Of a stretch of DNA of 64,000 nt, positions 7,735 to 15,454 are shown piece after piece; positions within the stretch are counted from its first letter, which is position 1; the number at the start of each line of letters is the position of its first letter. The translations under genes were made by a program, and so were the position numbers. Source of the DNA: Actinoplanes sp. DH11 (lineage in GTDB: Bacteria; Actinomycetota; Actinomycetes; Mycobacteriales; Micromonosporaceae); NCBI RefSeq assembly GCF_020873875.1, contig NZ_JAHWGU010000005.1:186001-250000 (forward strand), written 5' to 3'. The notes beneath the pieces are model-generated. The model did no database searches and was not told the DNA's origin. It was given only the letters and a program-made list of their open reading frames with translations.

Positions 7735-10715
7735 TCTCCGTGGTCCTCGCGATGATCTGGTCCCGCCGTGGACAGGCCGTCACCCTCGCCCTGCTGGCGC
7801 TGATCGCCGTCGCCTCGGCCGTCGCCGCACCGGCCTACCTGCTCGCCGTCGAACGGGCCGTCGCGCAGGGCCAGGTCGAGACCGCCGCGCTCAGTGAGAA
7901 GCGGCTGGTGGTGCGCGCCGCGAACGACGCGGCGGTGGCCGCGTCGACCGGTGCGTCCGTCGACATCGGCTCGGCCGGCAACACCCTGGACTCGATGTCC
8001 GGCTTCTCCTACATCTACTCGGAGGAGATGCCGACCGTCGGGATCGAGCCGACCGAGTTCTACCCGACCCGGCTGGTCTTCCGGCAGGACGTCTGTGACC
8101 AGCTGATCCTGGTGACCGGGCGCTGCGTCGTCGGCGAGGGCGACGTGCTGCTCGGCGAGCAGAGCGCGAAACGCCTCAAACTGGCGGCGGGCGACTCGAT
8201 CGTGCTGCGGACCGCGCGGGTGGACGCCGAGCGGCAGCCGCCGCTGTGGTCCGCCGACGGCCTGCCGGAGACGCTGACCGTGGCCGGGACGTACCGGGTG
8301 CCGAACCCGGCGGACATCTACTGGGGCACGCACGGCTACTTCATCAGCGGCCCGTTCACCGGGTCCGGCGAGCCCGTCTTCACCACACAGACCACGCTTG
8401 CCTCGATCACGCGGACCACGTCGATCGAGGCGATCGACGGGATCGCCCAGCCCGGCACCCTGGACATCGACCGGCTCGACACCGTTCGCGCCGACCTGGA
8501 CCGCCTGGCAGACCTGGCCTCGTCGATCCCGGGTCTCAACCTGGACACCGGCATCCCGCAGCTGCTCGAGCGGATCGACGTCGGTCGGGCCGAGGCCCGG
8601 CTGCTCGTACCGGTGCTGGCCGTCCCGCTCGTGCTGCTCGCCTGCTTCAGCATCTACCTGACCGTCGGGCACGGCGCCGAGAGCCGCCGTGACGAGATCG
8701 CCGTGGTCGCCCTGCGTGGCGCCCGGTGGTGGACCCGCTGGTGGCTGGCGACCGGCGAAAGTCTCGCCGCGGTCCTGGCCGGAGCCCTGGCCGGTTGTGT
8801 GGCCGGGCAGCTGCTCGTCAACGTGGTGGCGGCACAGGTCTTCCCGGGCGTCGGCGCCGAACCCACCCTTTCCTCGCTGCGGTTCGCGCCGGCCGCCACC
8901 CTGATCGCGCTGGCCGCCGCCCTGGTGGCCCAGCGCCGGCCGCTGCTCAGCCCGGTCTCCGCCCTGCTGCAACGCACCGGCAAGGTCCAGCGGACCATCC
9001 CGGTGATCGAGGCGGTCGTGGTGGTCCTGGCCATTCTCGCGGCCGTCCAGCTCCAGATCTCCGACGGTTCCCTCGACGGCCTCGGCACGTTCGCGCCGGC
9101 GCTGCTCATGCTGGCTCTCGCCCTGCTCGCCGCCCGGGCGGTGCTGCCGCTCGTCAGCCGGTACGCCGGCCGGGCCCTGCACCGCGGCCGGCTCGGCGCC
9201 GGGCTGGCCGGCCTCCAGCTGTCCCGCCGTCCCGGTGCCGGCCGGCTGTTCGCGCTGCTCGCGGCCGCCGCGGCGGTGTCCGGGTACGCGGCCTGCGCGG
9301 TCGACATCGCGGCGCAGGGCCGGGAGGTGGAGGCACGGCTAGGCACCGGCGCCGACCGGGTGCTGGCCGTGCAGGTCGTGCCCCGGCGTCAGCTGCTCCA
9401 GGCGGTGCGCAAGGTCGACCCGGAGGGCCGGTTCGCGATGGCGGTGACCGAGTTGCCCAGCGGCGGCAGCACCGGCGTGCCCGGCCTGGCCGTCGACTCG
9501 GCACGGCTGCCCGCGGTGGCGTCCTGGGCCAGTGAGGGCCCGAGCGCCGCCCAGGTGGGGGCGCTGCTGCACGCGGACACGGCGGAGCGGCCGTCCTTCA
9601 CCGGCTCCGAGATCGTCGCCGAGGTGACGACGAGCCGGGTCCCCGCCGACCGGCGGCTGCGGCTGGCCGTCGCGGTCTCCTCCCAGATCGGGCTCGGCGA
9701 GACGGTCGTGGAGGTCGGCGTGCTGCGCAACGGCCCGGGCCGCTACCGGCAGCCGCTGCCACTCTGCGAACAGGGCTGCTGGGTCAACGGCATCGGCCTC
9801 TCCGGTCTGGGCAAGGCGACCGACACGTCCGGCGTCATCGAGGTCCGGGACCTGATGGGGATCCCGCTGGACAACTGGTGGGCGGCGCAGAACGCGGAGG
9901 TCGAGTCCCGCGCCGGGAGCCTGACGATGACTGCCAACGTCCGCGCCGCGCCCGTCGGGAGCGCCTGGGCCCGGCCGCTCGCGACACCGAACCCGCTGCC
10001 CTTGGCGCTGGCCGGTGGCGGACCGCCCGGCGGGGTGATGACGAGTCTCGGCGGGGACGCGGTGCCGACGGTCCCGGTCGCCACGCTGCCGGCGGTGCCG
10101 TCGGTCGGCCGCAACGCCGTACTCGTGGATCTGGAACTCGCCGACCGCCTCACCGTGGACGCCCACCAGGCGCAATCGCCGCAGGTGTGGCTCGGCCCGG
10201 CGGCGCCGGCCGACATCGTGGAACGGCTCGGTGAGCAGGGGCTGGTGGTGGTGACCGACACCGGCGCCGCCGAGGTCCGGGACCGGCTGGACCGGCAGGG
10301 CCCGGCGCTGGCGCTCTCCTTCCACGTGCTGGCCGCGGTGCTCGCCACCCTGCTCGGGGTGGGCGCGCTGGTGCTGACCATCGCGGTGGACCGCGGCAGG
10401 CGCGCCGGCGACCTGGCCGCGTTGCGGGCACAGGGGCTGTCCGGGCGGGTGGTCGGTCGCGCGACGATGTGGACCTATCCGGCGCTCGTCGGGTTCGCGG
10501 TGGCGGTGGGCCTGCTGGTCGGCGGGGCGACGTGGTGGCTGACCGGGTGGGCCCTGCCGCTGGCCGGCCTCAGCCCGCTGGACCTGCCGATGCCCACGGC
10601 GCCGCGCCCGCTGGTGCTGCTCGCGGTCGCCGGCGCGGTACTGACGGTGAACGTGGCGGTGGCTCTGGCCGGCGGGCGTGACCTTCGGCGCAGGATCGAG
10701 AAGGGGATCTCATGA
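7731..10715 (+). CDS. FtsX-type ABC transporter permease 2
   Basis: About 994 residues, homologous in layout to permease 1 (shared phrases LLQR, GRLGAGLAGLQLSRRPGAGRLFAL versus the same stretch in permease 1, and LRAQGLSGRVV). N-terminal helix VTLALLALIAVASAVAAPAYLL, an FtsX core with LLVPVLAVPLVLLACFSIYLTVG and EIAVVALRGARWWTRWW, a second half with a long extracytoplasmic domain, and C-terminal helices. The ATG at 7731 overlaps the stop of permease 1 (ATGA), so the two are translationally coupled and probably form a heterodimer with the following ATPase. The gene pair probably arose by duplication. Confidence 0.84.
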   Translation: MISVVLAMIWSRRGQAVTLALLALIAVASAVAAPAYLLAVERAVAQGQVETAALSEKRLVVRAANDAAVAASTGASVDIGSAGNTLDSMSGFSYIYSEEMPTVGIEPTEFYPTRLVFRQDVCDQLILVTGRCVVGEGDVLLGEQSAKRLKLAAGDSIVLRTARVDAERQPPLWSADGLPETLTVAGTYRVPNPADIYWGTHGYFISGPFTGSGEPVFTTQTTLASITRTTSIEAIDGIAQPGTLDIDRLDTVRADLDRLADLASSIPGLNLDTGIPQLLERIDVGRAEARLLVPVLAVPLVLLACFSIYLTVGHGAESRRDEIAVVALRGARWWTRWWLATGESLAAVLAGALAGCVAGQLLVNVVAAQVFPGVGAEPTLSSLRFAPAATLIALAAALVAQRRPLLSPVSALLQRTGKVQRTIPVIEAVVVVLAILAAVQLQISDGSLDGLGTFAPALLMLALALLAARAVLPLVSRYAGRALHRGRLGAGLAGLQLSRRPGAGRLFALLAAAAAVSGYAACAVDIAAQGREVEARLGTGADRVLAVQVVPRRQLLQAVRKVDPEGRFAMAVTELPSGGSTGVPGLAVDSARLPAVASWASEGPSAAQVGALLHADTAERPSFTGSEIVAEVTTSRVPADRRLRLAVAVSSQIGLGETVVEVGVLRNGPGRYRQPLPLCEQGCWVNGIGLSGLGKATDTSGVIEVRDLMGIPLDNWWAAQNAEVESRAGSLTMTANVRAAPVGSAWARPLATPNPLPLALAGGGPPGGVMTSLGGDAVPTVPVATLPAVPSVGRNAVLVDLELADRLTVDAHQAQSPQVWLGPAAPADIVERLGEQGLVVVTDTGAAEVRDRLDRQGPALALSFHVLAAVLATLLGVGALVLTIAVDRGRRAGDLAALRAQGLSGRVVGRATMWTYPALVGFAVAVGLLVGGATWWLTGWALPLAGLSPLDLPMPTAPRPLVLLAVAGAVLTVNVAVALAGGRDLRRRIEKGIS

Positions 10716-11362
10716 CGACGTTGACGCTGGAGGGGGCCGACCTGGCCCACGGTGACCAGCACGTGCTGCGCGGGGTCACCGTGACGGCCCGGCCCGGCGA
10801 ACTGCTGGCCGTCACCGGCACGTCCGGCGCGGGCAAGACCACCCTGCTCAGCGCGATGGCCGGGCTGCTGCGGCCACGCGCCGGGTCGGTGGCGGTGGAT
10901 GGTACGCCGCTCGGCGACCGGGACCGGGCGGTCGCCCGCGGCGTGGTCCTGATCCCGCAGGAGAACGGGCTGGCCGCGATCCTCACGGCGGCCGAGAACA
11001 TCTCCGTCGCGGTGATCGCCACCGGGGGCAGCCCGGCGGACGCCCGGCGGCGCACCGCGGAGTCGCTGGACGCGCTCGGCCTCTCCGGGCAGGCGAACCA
11101 GCTGATCGACGAACTCTCCGGCGGGCAGCAGCAGCGCACGGCGATCGCCCGCGGCCTGGCCCTGCACGGCGACGTCCTGCTCGCCGACGAGGTGACGAGC
11201 GAGCTGGACGCGTCGAACCGGCAGAAGGTGCTCGACCTGCTGCGCGCCGAGGCCCAGCGGGGCGTCGCGGTCGTCCTGGCCACGCACGACCCGGAGACGG
11301 CGGCCGCCTGCGACCGCGAACTCCACCTGGCCGACGGCGAGGCGGTCTGGGTCCGCCCCTAG
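10712..11362 (+). CDS. ABC transporter ATP-binding protein (MacB/LolD type)
   Basis: 216 residues with all ABC motifs: Walker A GTSGAGKTT (about 36-44), Q-loop IPQENG, signature LSGGQQQR, Walker B DVLLADE with EVTSELD, and switch histidine ATHD. The start ATG overlaps the stop of permease 2 (ATGA), making permease-permease-ATPase one operon. It most likely energises the two FtsX-type permeases. Its stop codon overlaps the stop of the convergent ATPase gene in the palindrome CCTAGG at 11359-11364. Confidence 0.9.
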   Translation: MTTLTLEGADLAHGDQHVLRGVTVTARPGELLAVTGTSGAGKTTLLSAMAGLLRPRAGSVAVDGTPLGDRDRAVARGVVLIPQENGLAAILTAAENISVAVIATGGSPADARRRTAESLDALGLSGQANQLIDELSGGQQQRTAIARGLALHGDVLLADEVTSELDASNRQKVLDLLRAEAQRGVAVVLATHDPETAAACDRELHLADGEAVWVRP

Positions 11363-12201
11363 GCCACCGGTTCCGAGCCGCCCGGGACGAGGGTCACCTC
11401 GCCGTCGATGTGCTGGACGGTGAAGAGGGTGCCCGGCGGGTAGGAGCCCAGCACCTCCGGCGGCAGCTGGACGGTGCCGTCGCCGGCGACGACCGCGAAG
11501 TCCTGGCCGTCGCGGCCCTCGGCGCCCACCCGGCCGTCGCGGATCGTCACGGCGCGGCCGAGCCGGGCGCCGACCTCGTTGTCGTGGGTCACCACGACGA
11601 TAGTGGTGTGCCGTTCGGTGTTCACCGTCTCCAAGGCGTCCAGCACCTCGTCGCGGCCGGCCGTGTCGAGGCGGCTGGTGGGCTCGTCGACCAGGAGCAG
11701 GCCGGGCCCGGCCGCGACGCCGACGGCGAGGGCGGCCCGCTGACGGCCGCCCGGTGTGAGGTCGGCGAGGCGGCGCCGGCCCTGACCGGGGAGCCCGACG
11801 AGGTCGAGGATGCGGTCCGGGTCGTCGAGCTGGATGCCGCGGGTGTGTGCGGCACGGCGCTGGGCCAGCCAGATGTTGCGGTGCAGGGACGCGTACGGCA
11901 GGAGGTTGCGTGCGGCGCCCTGCAGCACCACGCCGATCTCGGTGCCGCGCAGCCGGGAGACCTCCGCGTCGGAGAGTTTGCCCATGTCGTAGGTGCCGAT
12001 GTTGATCCGCCCGGCGGAGGGGCGCATCAAACCGGCGAGCAGCGCGATGAGTGTCGACTTGCCGGAGCCGGACGGCCCGACCAGGGCCAGGGTCTCCCCG
12101 GGGGCGATGGAGAGGTCCACACCGGCCAGCGCCACCACGTCACCGGCCTCGGCCCGATAGATGTGCACGACTCTGCGGCAGGCCACGGCCAGTCCGTTCA
12201 T
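11359..12201 (-). CDS. ABC transporter ATP-binding protein with degenerate signature and C-terminal beta-hairpin extension
   Basis: 280 residues. Walker A GPSGSGKST (about 42-50) and Walker B LLLVDEPTSRLD are intact and the switch is VVTHD. The signature reads LTPGGRQR instead of LSGGQ, which could lower ATPase cooperativity. The last 45-50 residues, after the ABC fold, read like an AbrB/SpoVT-type swapped hairpin (GDGTVQLPPEVL, then PPGTLFTVQHIDGEVTLVPG), a possible regulatory or dimerisation extension. No permease lies on its strand; it may serve the convergent FtsX-type permeases as the partner of a heteromeric ATPase pair. The ATG at 12201 has TAGCGT six bases upstream, so it looks leaderless. 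Confidence 0.85.
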   Translation of the reverse strand: MNGLAVACRRVVHIYRAEAGDVVALAGVDLSIAPGETLALVGPSGSGKSTLIALLAGLMRPSAGRINIGTYDMGKLSDAEVSRLRGTEIGVVLQGAARNLLPYASLHRNIWLAQRRAAHTRGIQLDDPDRILDLVGLPGQGRRRLADLTPGGRQRAALAVGVAAGPGLLLVDEPTSRLDTAGRDEVLDALETVNTERHTTIVVVTHDNEVGARLGRAVTIRDGRVGAEGRDGQDFAVVAGDGTVQLPPEVLGSYPPGTLFTVQHIDGEVTLVPGGSEPVA

Positions 12202-12266
12202 GCCGCCACGCTAGCGAAGCCGGACCGCCCTGACGACCCGGCGAAGCGGACTCTTAGGGTGAGCCC
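12202..12266. promoter_or_regulatory. Divergent leaderless promoters for the ABC ATPase and PRPP synthetase genes
   Basis: TAGCGT on the minus strand (12213-12208) lies six bases before the ATPase ATG at 12201. TAGGGT on the plus strand (12255-12260) lies six bases before the GTG at 12267. Both fit TANNNT-N6-start and neither gene has a Shine-Dalgarno. Confidence 0.62.
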
Positions 12267-13205
12267 GTGCGCGACATCGCTGTTTTCACCGGATCCGCTC
12301 ATCCTGAACTGGCCGCCGAGATCTGCGACCACCTCGCCGTGCCGCTCATGCCGACCCGGATCTCCCGGTTCGCCAACGACTGCATCGAGGTGCAGTTGCA
12401 GGGCAACTGCCGGGAACGGGACGTCTTCCTGATCCAGCCCCTCTCCCCACCCACCCAAGAGCACCTCGCCGAGTTGCTCTTCATGCTCGACGCCGCCCGG
12501 GGCGCCTCCGCCGGCCGGATCACCGTGGTGCTGCCGCACTACGCGTACGCGCGGAGCGACAAGAAGGACGCCCCGCGCATCTCGATAGGGGGCCGCCTCG
12601 TCGCCGACCTGCTCACCACCGCGGGCGCCGACCGGGTGCTCGCCATGACCCTGCACTCGCCGCAGGTGCACGGCTTCTTCAACATCCCGGTCGACCACCT
12701 GCATGCGCTGCGGGAGCTGGCGAACCACTTCCGGCGGTACGACCTGAGCAACGCGGTGGTGGTCTCCCCGGACCTGGGCAACGCCAAGGAGGCCGCGGCC
12801 TTCGCCCGGATGCTCGGCATCGAGGTGGCCGCCGGTGCCAAGCAGCGGTACGCGGACGACAAGGTAGTGATCAGCTCGGTGATCGGTGACGTCGCCGACC
12901 GGGACGTGATCGTGCTGGACGACGAGATCGCCAAGGGTAGTACGGTCTTCGAGCTGCTGGCCCGGCTGCGCGAGCGCAACGTGCGTACCGTGCGGGTGGC
13001 CTGCACGCACGGGCTCTTCTCCGGTGACGCGGTGCAGCGGCTCTCCGCGGAGAAGGAGATCGAGGAGATCGTCTGTACGAACACGGTGCCGATCCCGCCG
13101 CACAACCGCACCGAGAAGCTGACCATCCTGTCGGTGGCGCCGGCCCTCGCCGAGGCGATGCGGCGGATCCACAACGGTGAATCGGTGAGTGCGCTTTTCG
13201 CCTGA
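12267..13205 (+). CDS. prs: Ribose-phosphate pyrophosphokinase paralogue
   Basis: 312 residues spanning the whole PRPP synthetase fold. FTGSAHPELAAEI and the ISRFANDCIEVQLQGN stretch form the first half; the catalytic flexible region is YAYARSDKKDAPRISIGGRL (canonical YARQDRK...R.pIsa); TLHSPQVHGFFNIPVDHL follows. The PRPP-binding loop is VIVLDDEIAKGST where housekeeping enzymes have VVDDMIDTGGT. It probably makes PRPP from ribose 5-phosphate and ATP, but the altered flexible and PRPP loops mark a secondary paralogue, perhaps with changed regulation. GTG 12267 is chosen from the leaderless hexamer TAGGGT. Confidence 0.86.
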   Translation: MRDIAVFTGSAHPELAAEICDHLAVPLMPTRISRFANDCIEVQLQGNCRERDVFLIQPLSPPTQEHLAELLFMLDAARGASAGRITVVLPHYAYARSDKKDAPRISIGGRLVADLLTTAGADRVLAMTLHSPQVHGFFNIPVDHLHALRELANHFRRYDLSNAVVVSPDLGNAKEAAAFARMLGIEVAAGAKQRYADDKVVISSVIGDVADRDVIVLDDEIAKGSTVFELLARLRERNVRTVRVACTHGLFSGDAVQRLSAEKEIEEIVCTNTVPIPPHNRTEKLTILSVAPALAEAMRRIHNGESVSALFA

Positions 13206-13248
13206 GATTTGAGAGAACCGGCCTCATGACGGTCGTCTAACGCGAATC

Positions 13249-15342
13249 ATGACCCACATGGGTGTCATGGCTTACCCCCTCCGGTACGCGCTCGCCGACC
13301 TCGCCCTCGCTCTCAGCCGAGCCGGGGCCAACCCGGCCGAGGTCCGCTCCACGGCCGCCCGCGCCGCCGCCGACATGATCGGTGACGGTGCGGGCGTGCA
13401 ACTGCTCCGCGATGACGGCCGGTACGAGGAGATCTCGTACCACCACCTCGACAACGAACGTTCCGGCGTGCTGGCCCGGGCTCTGGACCGGGCCGGTGAC
13501 ACGCCGGACGACGAGTACTCCACCACCCTTGCCGCGAGCCGCCGGCCGATCGTGCTGGCCGGTGAGGCGGCGGCCGGGCTGGCGAACCCGGAGCACAGCA
13601 TCACGGCGGCGGTTCTGTGCCCGGTGATCGTCGACAACACGTACGCCGGTTTCCTGCTCCTGACCCGGCACACGCCGGACGCCTTCTATTCGACGCCCGA
13701 GGTGGAGCTGGCCCGGGACATCGCCGGTGAGGTCTCCTTGGCGGTGTCCGCGGCCCGCGCCCAGGAGCGGCTGCGTGCCGCCGAGGAGCGGTACCACCGG
13801 GTGCTCGAGACGATCCCGGAGGGCGTGCTCCAGCTCGACCCGGAGGGCGTCGCCACCTATGCGAACGAGCCGATCGGCGTGGTCCTCGGGATGCCGCGGG
13901 CCGAGCTGATCGGGGTCTCGCTGCGCGGGTTCCTCGACAACGTCGGCCAGAAGGAACTGGACCGCCGGATCGCCGAGTGCAAGACCGGGCGGTCCACGGT
14001 GGGCGCGACCCGGCTGATGCGGGCCGACGGTTCGCGGCGCAGCGTCCGGATCAGCATGATGCCGGTCCGCGACGACCACGGCGAGTTCGCCGGTGTGCTC
14101 TGCATGATCACCGACACGACGGACCACATCGACGCCCGTGGCCTGAAGCGCCAGCTCGACCATCTGCGCCGGCTGGACAGCCTGGGCCAGCTGATCGGTG
14201 GCCTGTCGCACGACTTCAACAACCTGATGACGGTGGTCGCCGGCTCGGCCGACATGATCCTGACCGGCACCGAGGAGGGCACGCAACCGCATCAGCTCGC
14301 GCAGGACATCCTGGACGCGGTGGCGACCGGGCGCACCCTGACCCACCAGCTGCTCGCGTTCGGCCGCAGCGAGGGCAACCGGCCCGAGGTGATCCCGATC
14401 CCGGACCTGCTCACCGACGTGCAGTCGCTGTTCAGCCGCACCCTCGGCGAGCGGATCGGCCTGGACCTGACGTTCGGCCCGGACGTCTGGCCGGTGAAGG
14501 CCGAACGCGGCCCGCTGGAGCAGGCCCTGGTCAACCTGGCCGCGAACGCCCGGGACGCGATGCTGCACGGCGGCATGGTCCGGGTGACGGCCACCAACGA
14601 GGTGGTCGAGCCGGGGCAGTTCGAGGCGGAGAACGCGCCGGCGGGCAAGCTGGTGCACCTGGTGGTCACGGACACCGGTGTCGGCATGGACGAGGACGTA
14701 CGCCGCCGTGCGCTGGAGCCCTTCTTCACCACCCGGCCGACCGCTGCCGGTCTGGGTCTGGCCACCACCGCCGGCATCGTGCAGAACCTGGGCGGCCACA
14801 TCGAGCTGGAGTCGAAGCCGCGGATGGGCACCACCGTGCACATCTACCTGCCGGCGGCCGAGGAACGACCGGCGTCGGCCGGTGAGGGCCGCACCAAGCA
14901 GGCGGTGATCGGCCGGGTCCTGATCGTCGAGGACCAGCCGGACGTGGCGCAGCTGGTGCAGCGGCTGATCGCCCCGGCCGGCTACGAGATCGCGGTCGCC
15001 ACCGACGCGCTGATGGCGGTCACCCAGGTCGCCTCGGGCGCGCGGCCGGACCTGCTGATCACCGACGTGGTGATGCCGACGATGACCGGCCCCGAGCTGG
15101 CCGGCGCGCTCCGCACCCATCAGCCGGATCTGCCGGTGCTCTACATGTCCGGGTACTCGGCGGCGTCGCTCGGCCCGCAGCTGCACCTGGACGACAACAG
15201 CATGCTGCTGGAGAAGCCGTTCACCCGGTCCACGCTGCTCGGCGCGATCCGCTCGCTGTGCGGCCCGCAGCCGGTGCGGCAGGCGGAGAGCCCGCCCGGT
15301 TCTTCGCCCGTGCGGCAGAACGAGGGGCCGCCATCGGAGTGA
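13249..15342 (+). CDS. Cytoplasmic hybrid sensor histidine kinase (GAF-PAS-HisKA-HATPase-REC)
   Basis: 697 residues with no membrane segment. A GAF-like domain occupies about 1-165 (YAGFLLLTRHTPDAF). A PAS domain follows at about 180-300 (YHRVLETIPEGVLQLDPEG). The H-box GLSHDFNNLMTVV holds the phospho-accepting His at about 321. The ATPase domain has N-box NLAANARDAM, G1 DTGVGMDED and FFTTRPTAAGLGLAT. The C-terminal receiver has acidic IVEDQ, phospho-acceptor Asp near 606 in ITDVVMP, and EKPF. The domain set resembles FixL-like hybrid kinases. No separate response regulator lies nearby. The start is uncertain between ATGs at 13249, 13258 and 13267. Confidence 0.86.
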   Translation: MTHMGVMAYPLRYALADLALALSRAGANPAEVRSTAARAAADMIGDGAGVQLLRDDGRYEEISYHHLDNERSGVLARALDRAGDTPDDEYSTTLAASRRPIVLAGEAAAGLANPEHSITAAVLCPVIVDNTYAGFLLLTRHTPDAFYSTPEVELARDIAGEVSLAVSAARAQERLRAAEERYHRVLETIPEGVLQLDPEGVATYANEPIGVVLGMPRAELIGVSLRGFLDNVGQKELDRRIAECKTGRSTVGATRLMRADGSRRSVRISMMPVRDDHGEFAGVLCMITDTTDHIDARGLKRQLDHLRRLDSLGQLIGGLSHDFNNLMTVVAGSADMILTGTEEGTQPHQLAQDILDAVATGRTLTHQLLAFGRSEGNRPEVIPIPDLLTDVQSLFSRTLGERIGLDLTFGPDVWPVKAERGPLEQALVNLAANARDAMLHGGMVRVTATNEVVEPGQFEAENAPAGKLVHLVVTDTGVGMDEDVRRRALEPFFTTRPTAAGLGLATTAGIVQNLGGHIELESKPRMGTTVHIYLPAAEERPASAGEGRTKQAVIGRVLIVEDQPDVAQLVQRLIAPAGYEIAVATDALMAVTQVASGARPDLLITDVVMPTMTGPELAGALRTHQPDLPVLYMSGYSAASLGPQLHLDDNSMLLEKPFTRSTLLGAIRSLCGPQPVRQAESPPGSSPVRQNEGPPSE

Positions 15343-15454
15343 CGGCGGGACGGCCACTCCTCCCTCTGGGTGCGAATCTGCGCCCAGAGACTTGCCAGAC
15401 GATCCGGACAAACAGCAGTATTCCGGGGCATTGCCGTCGGCGGAAGGACCCGGA

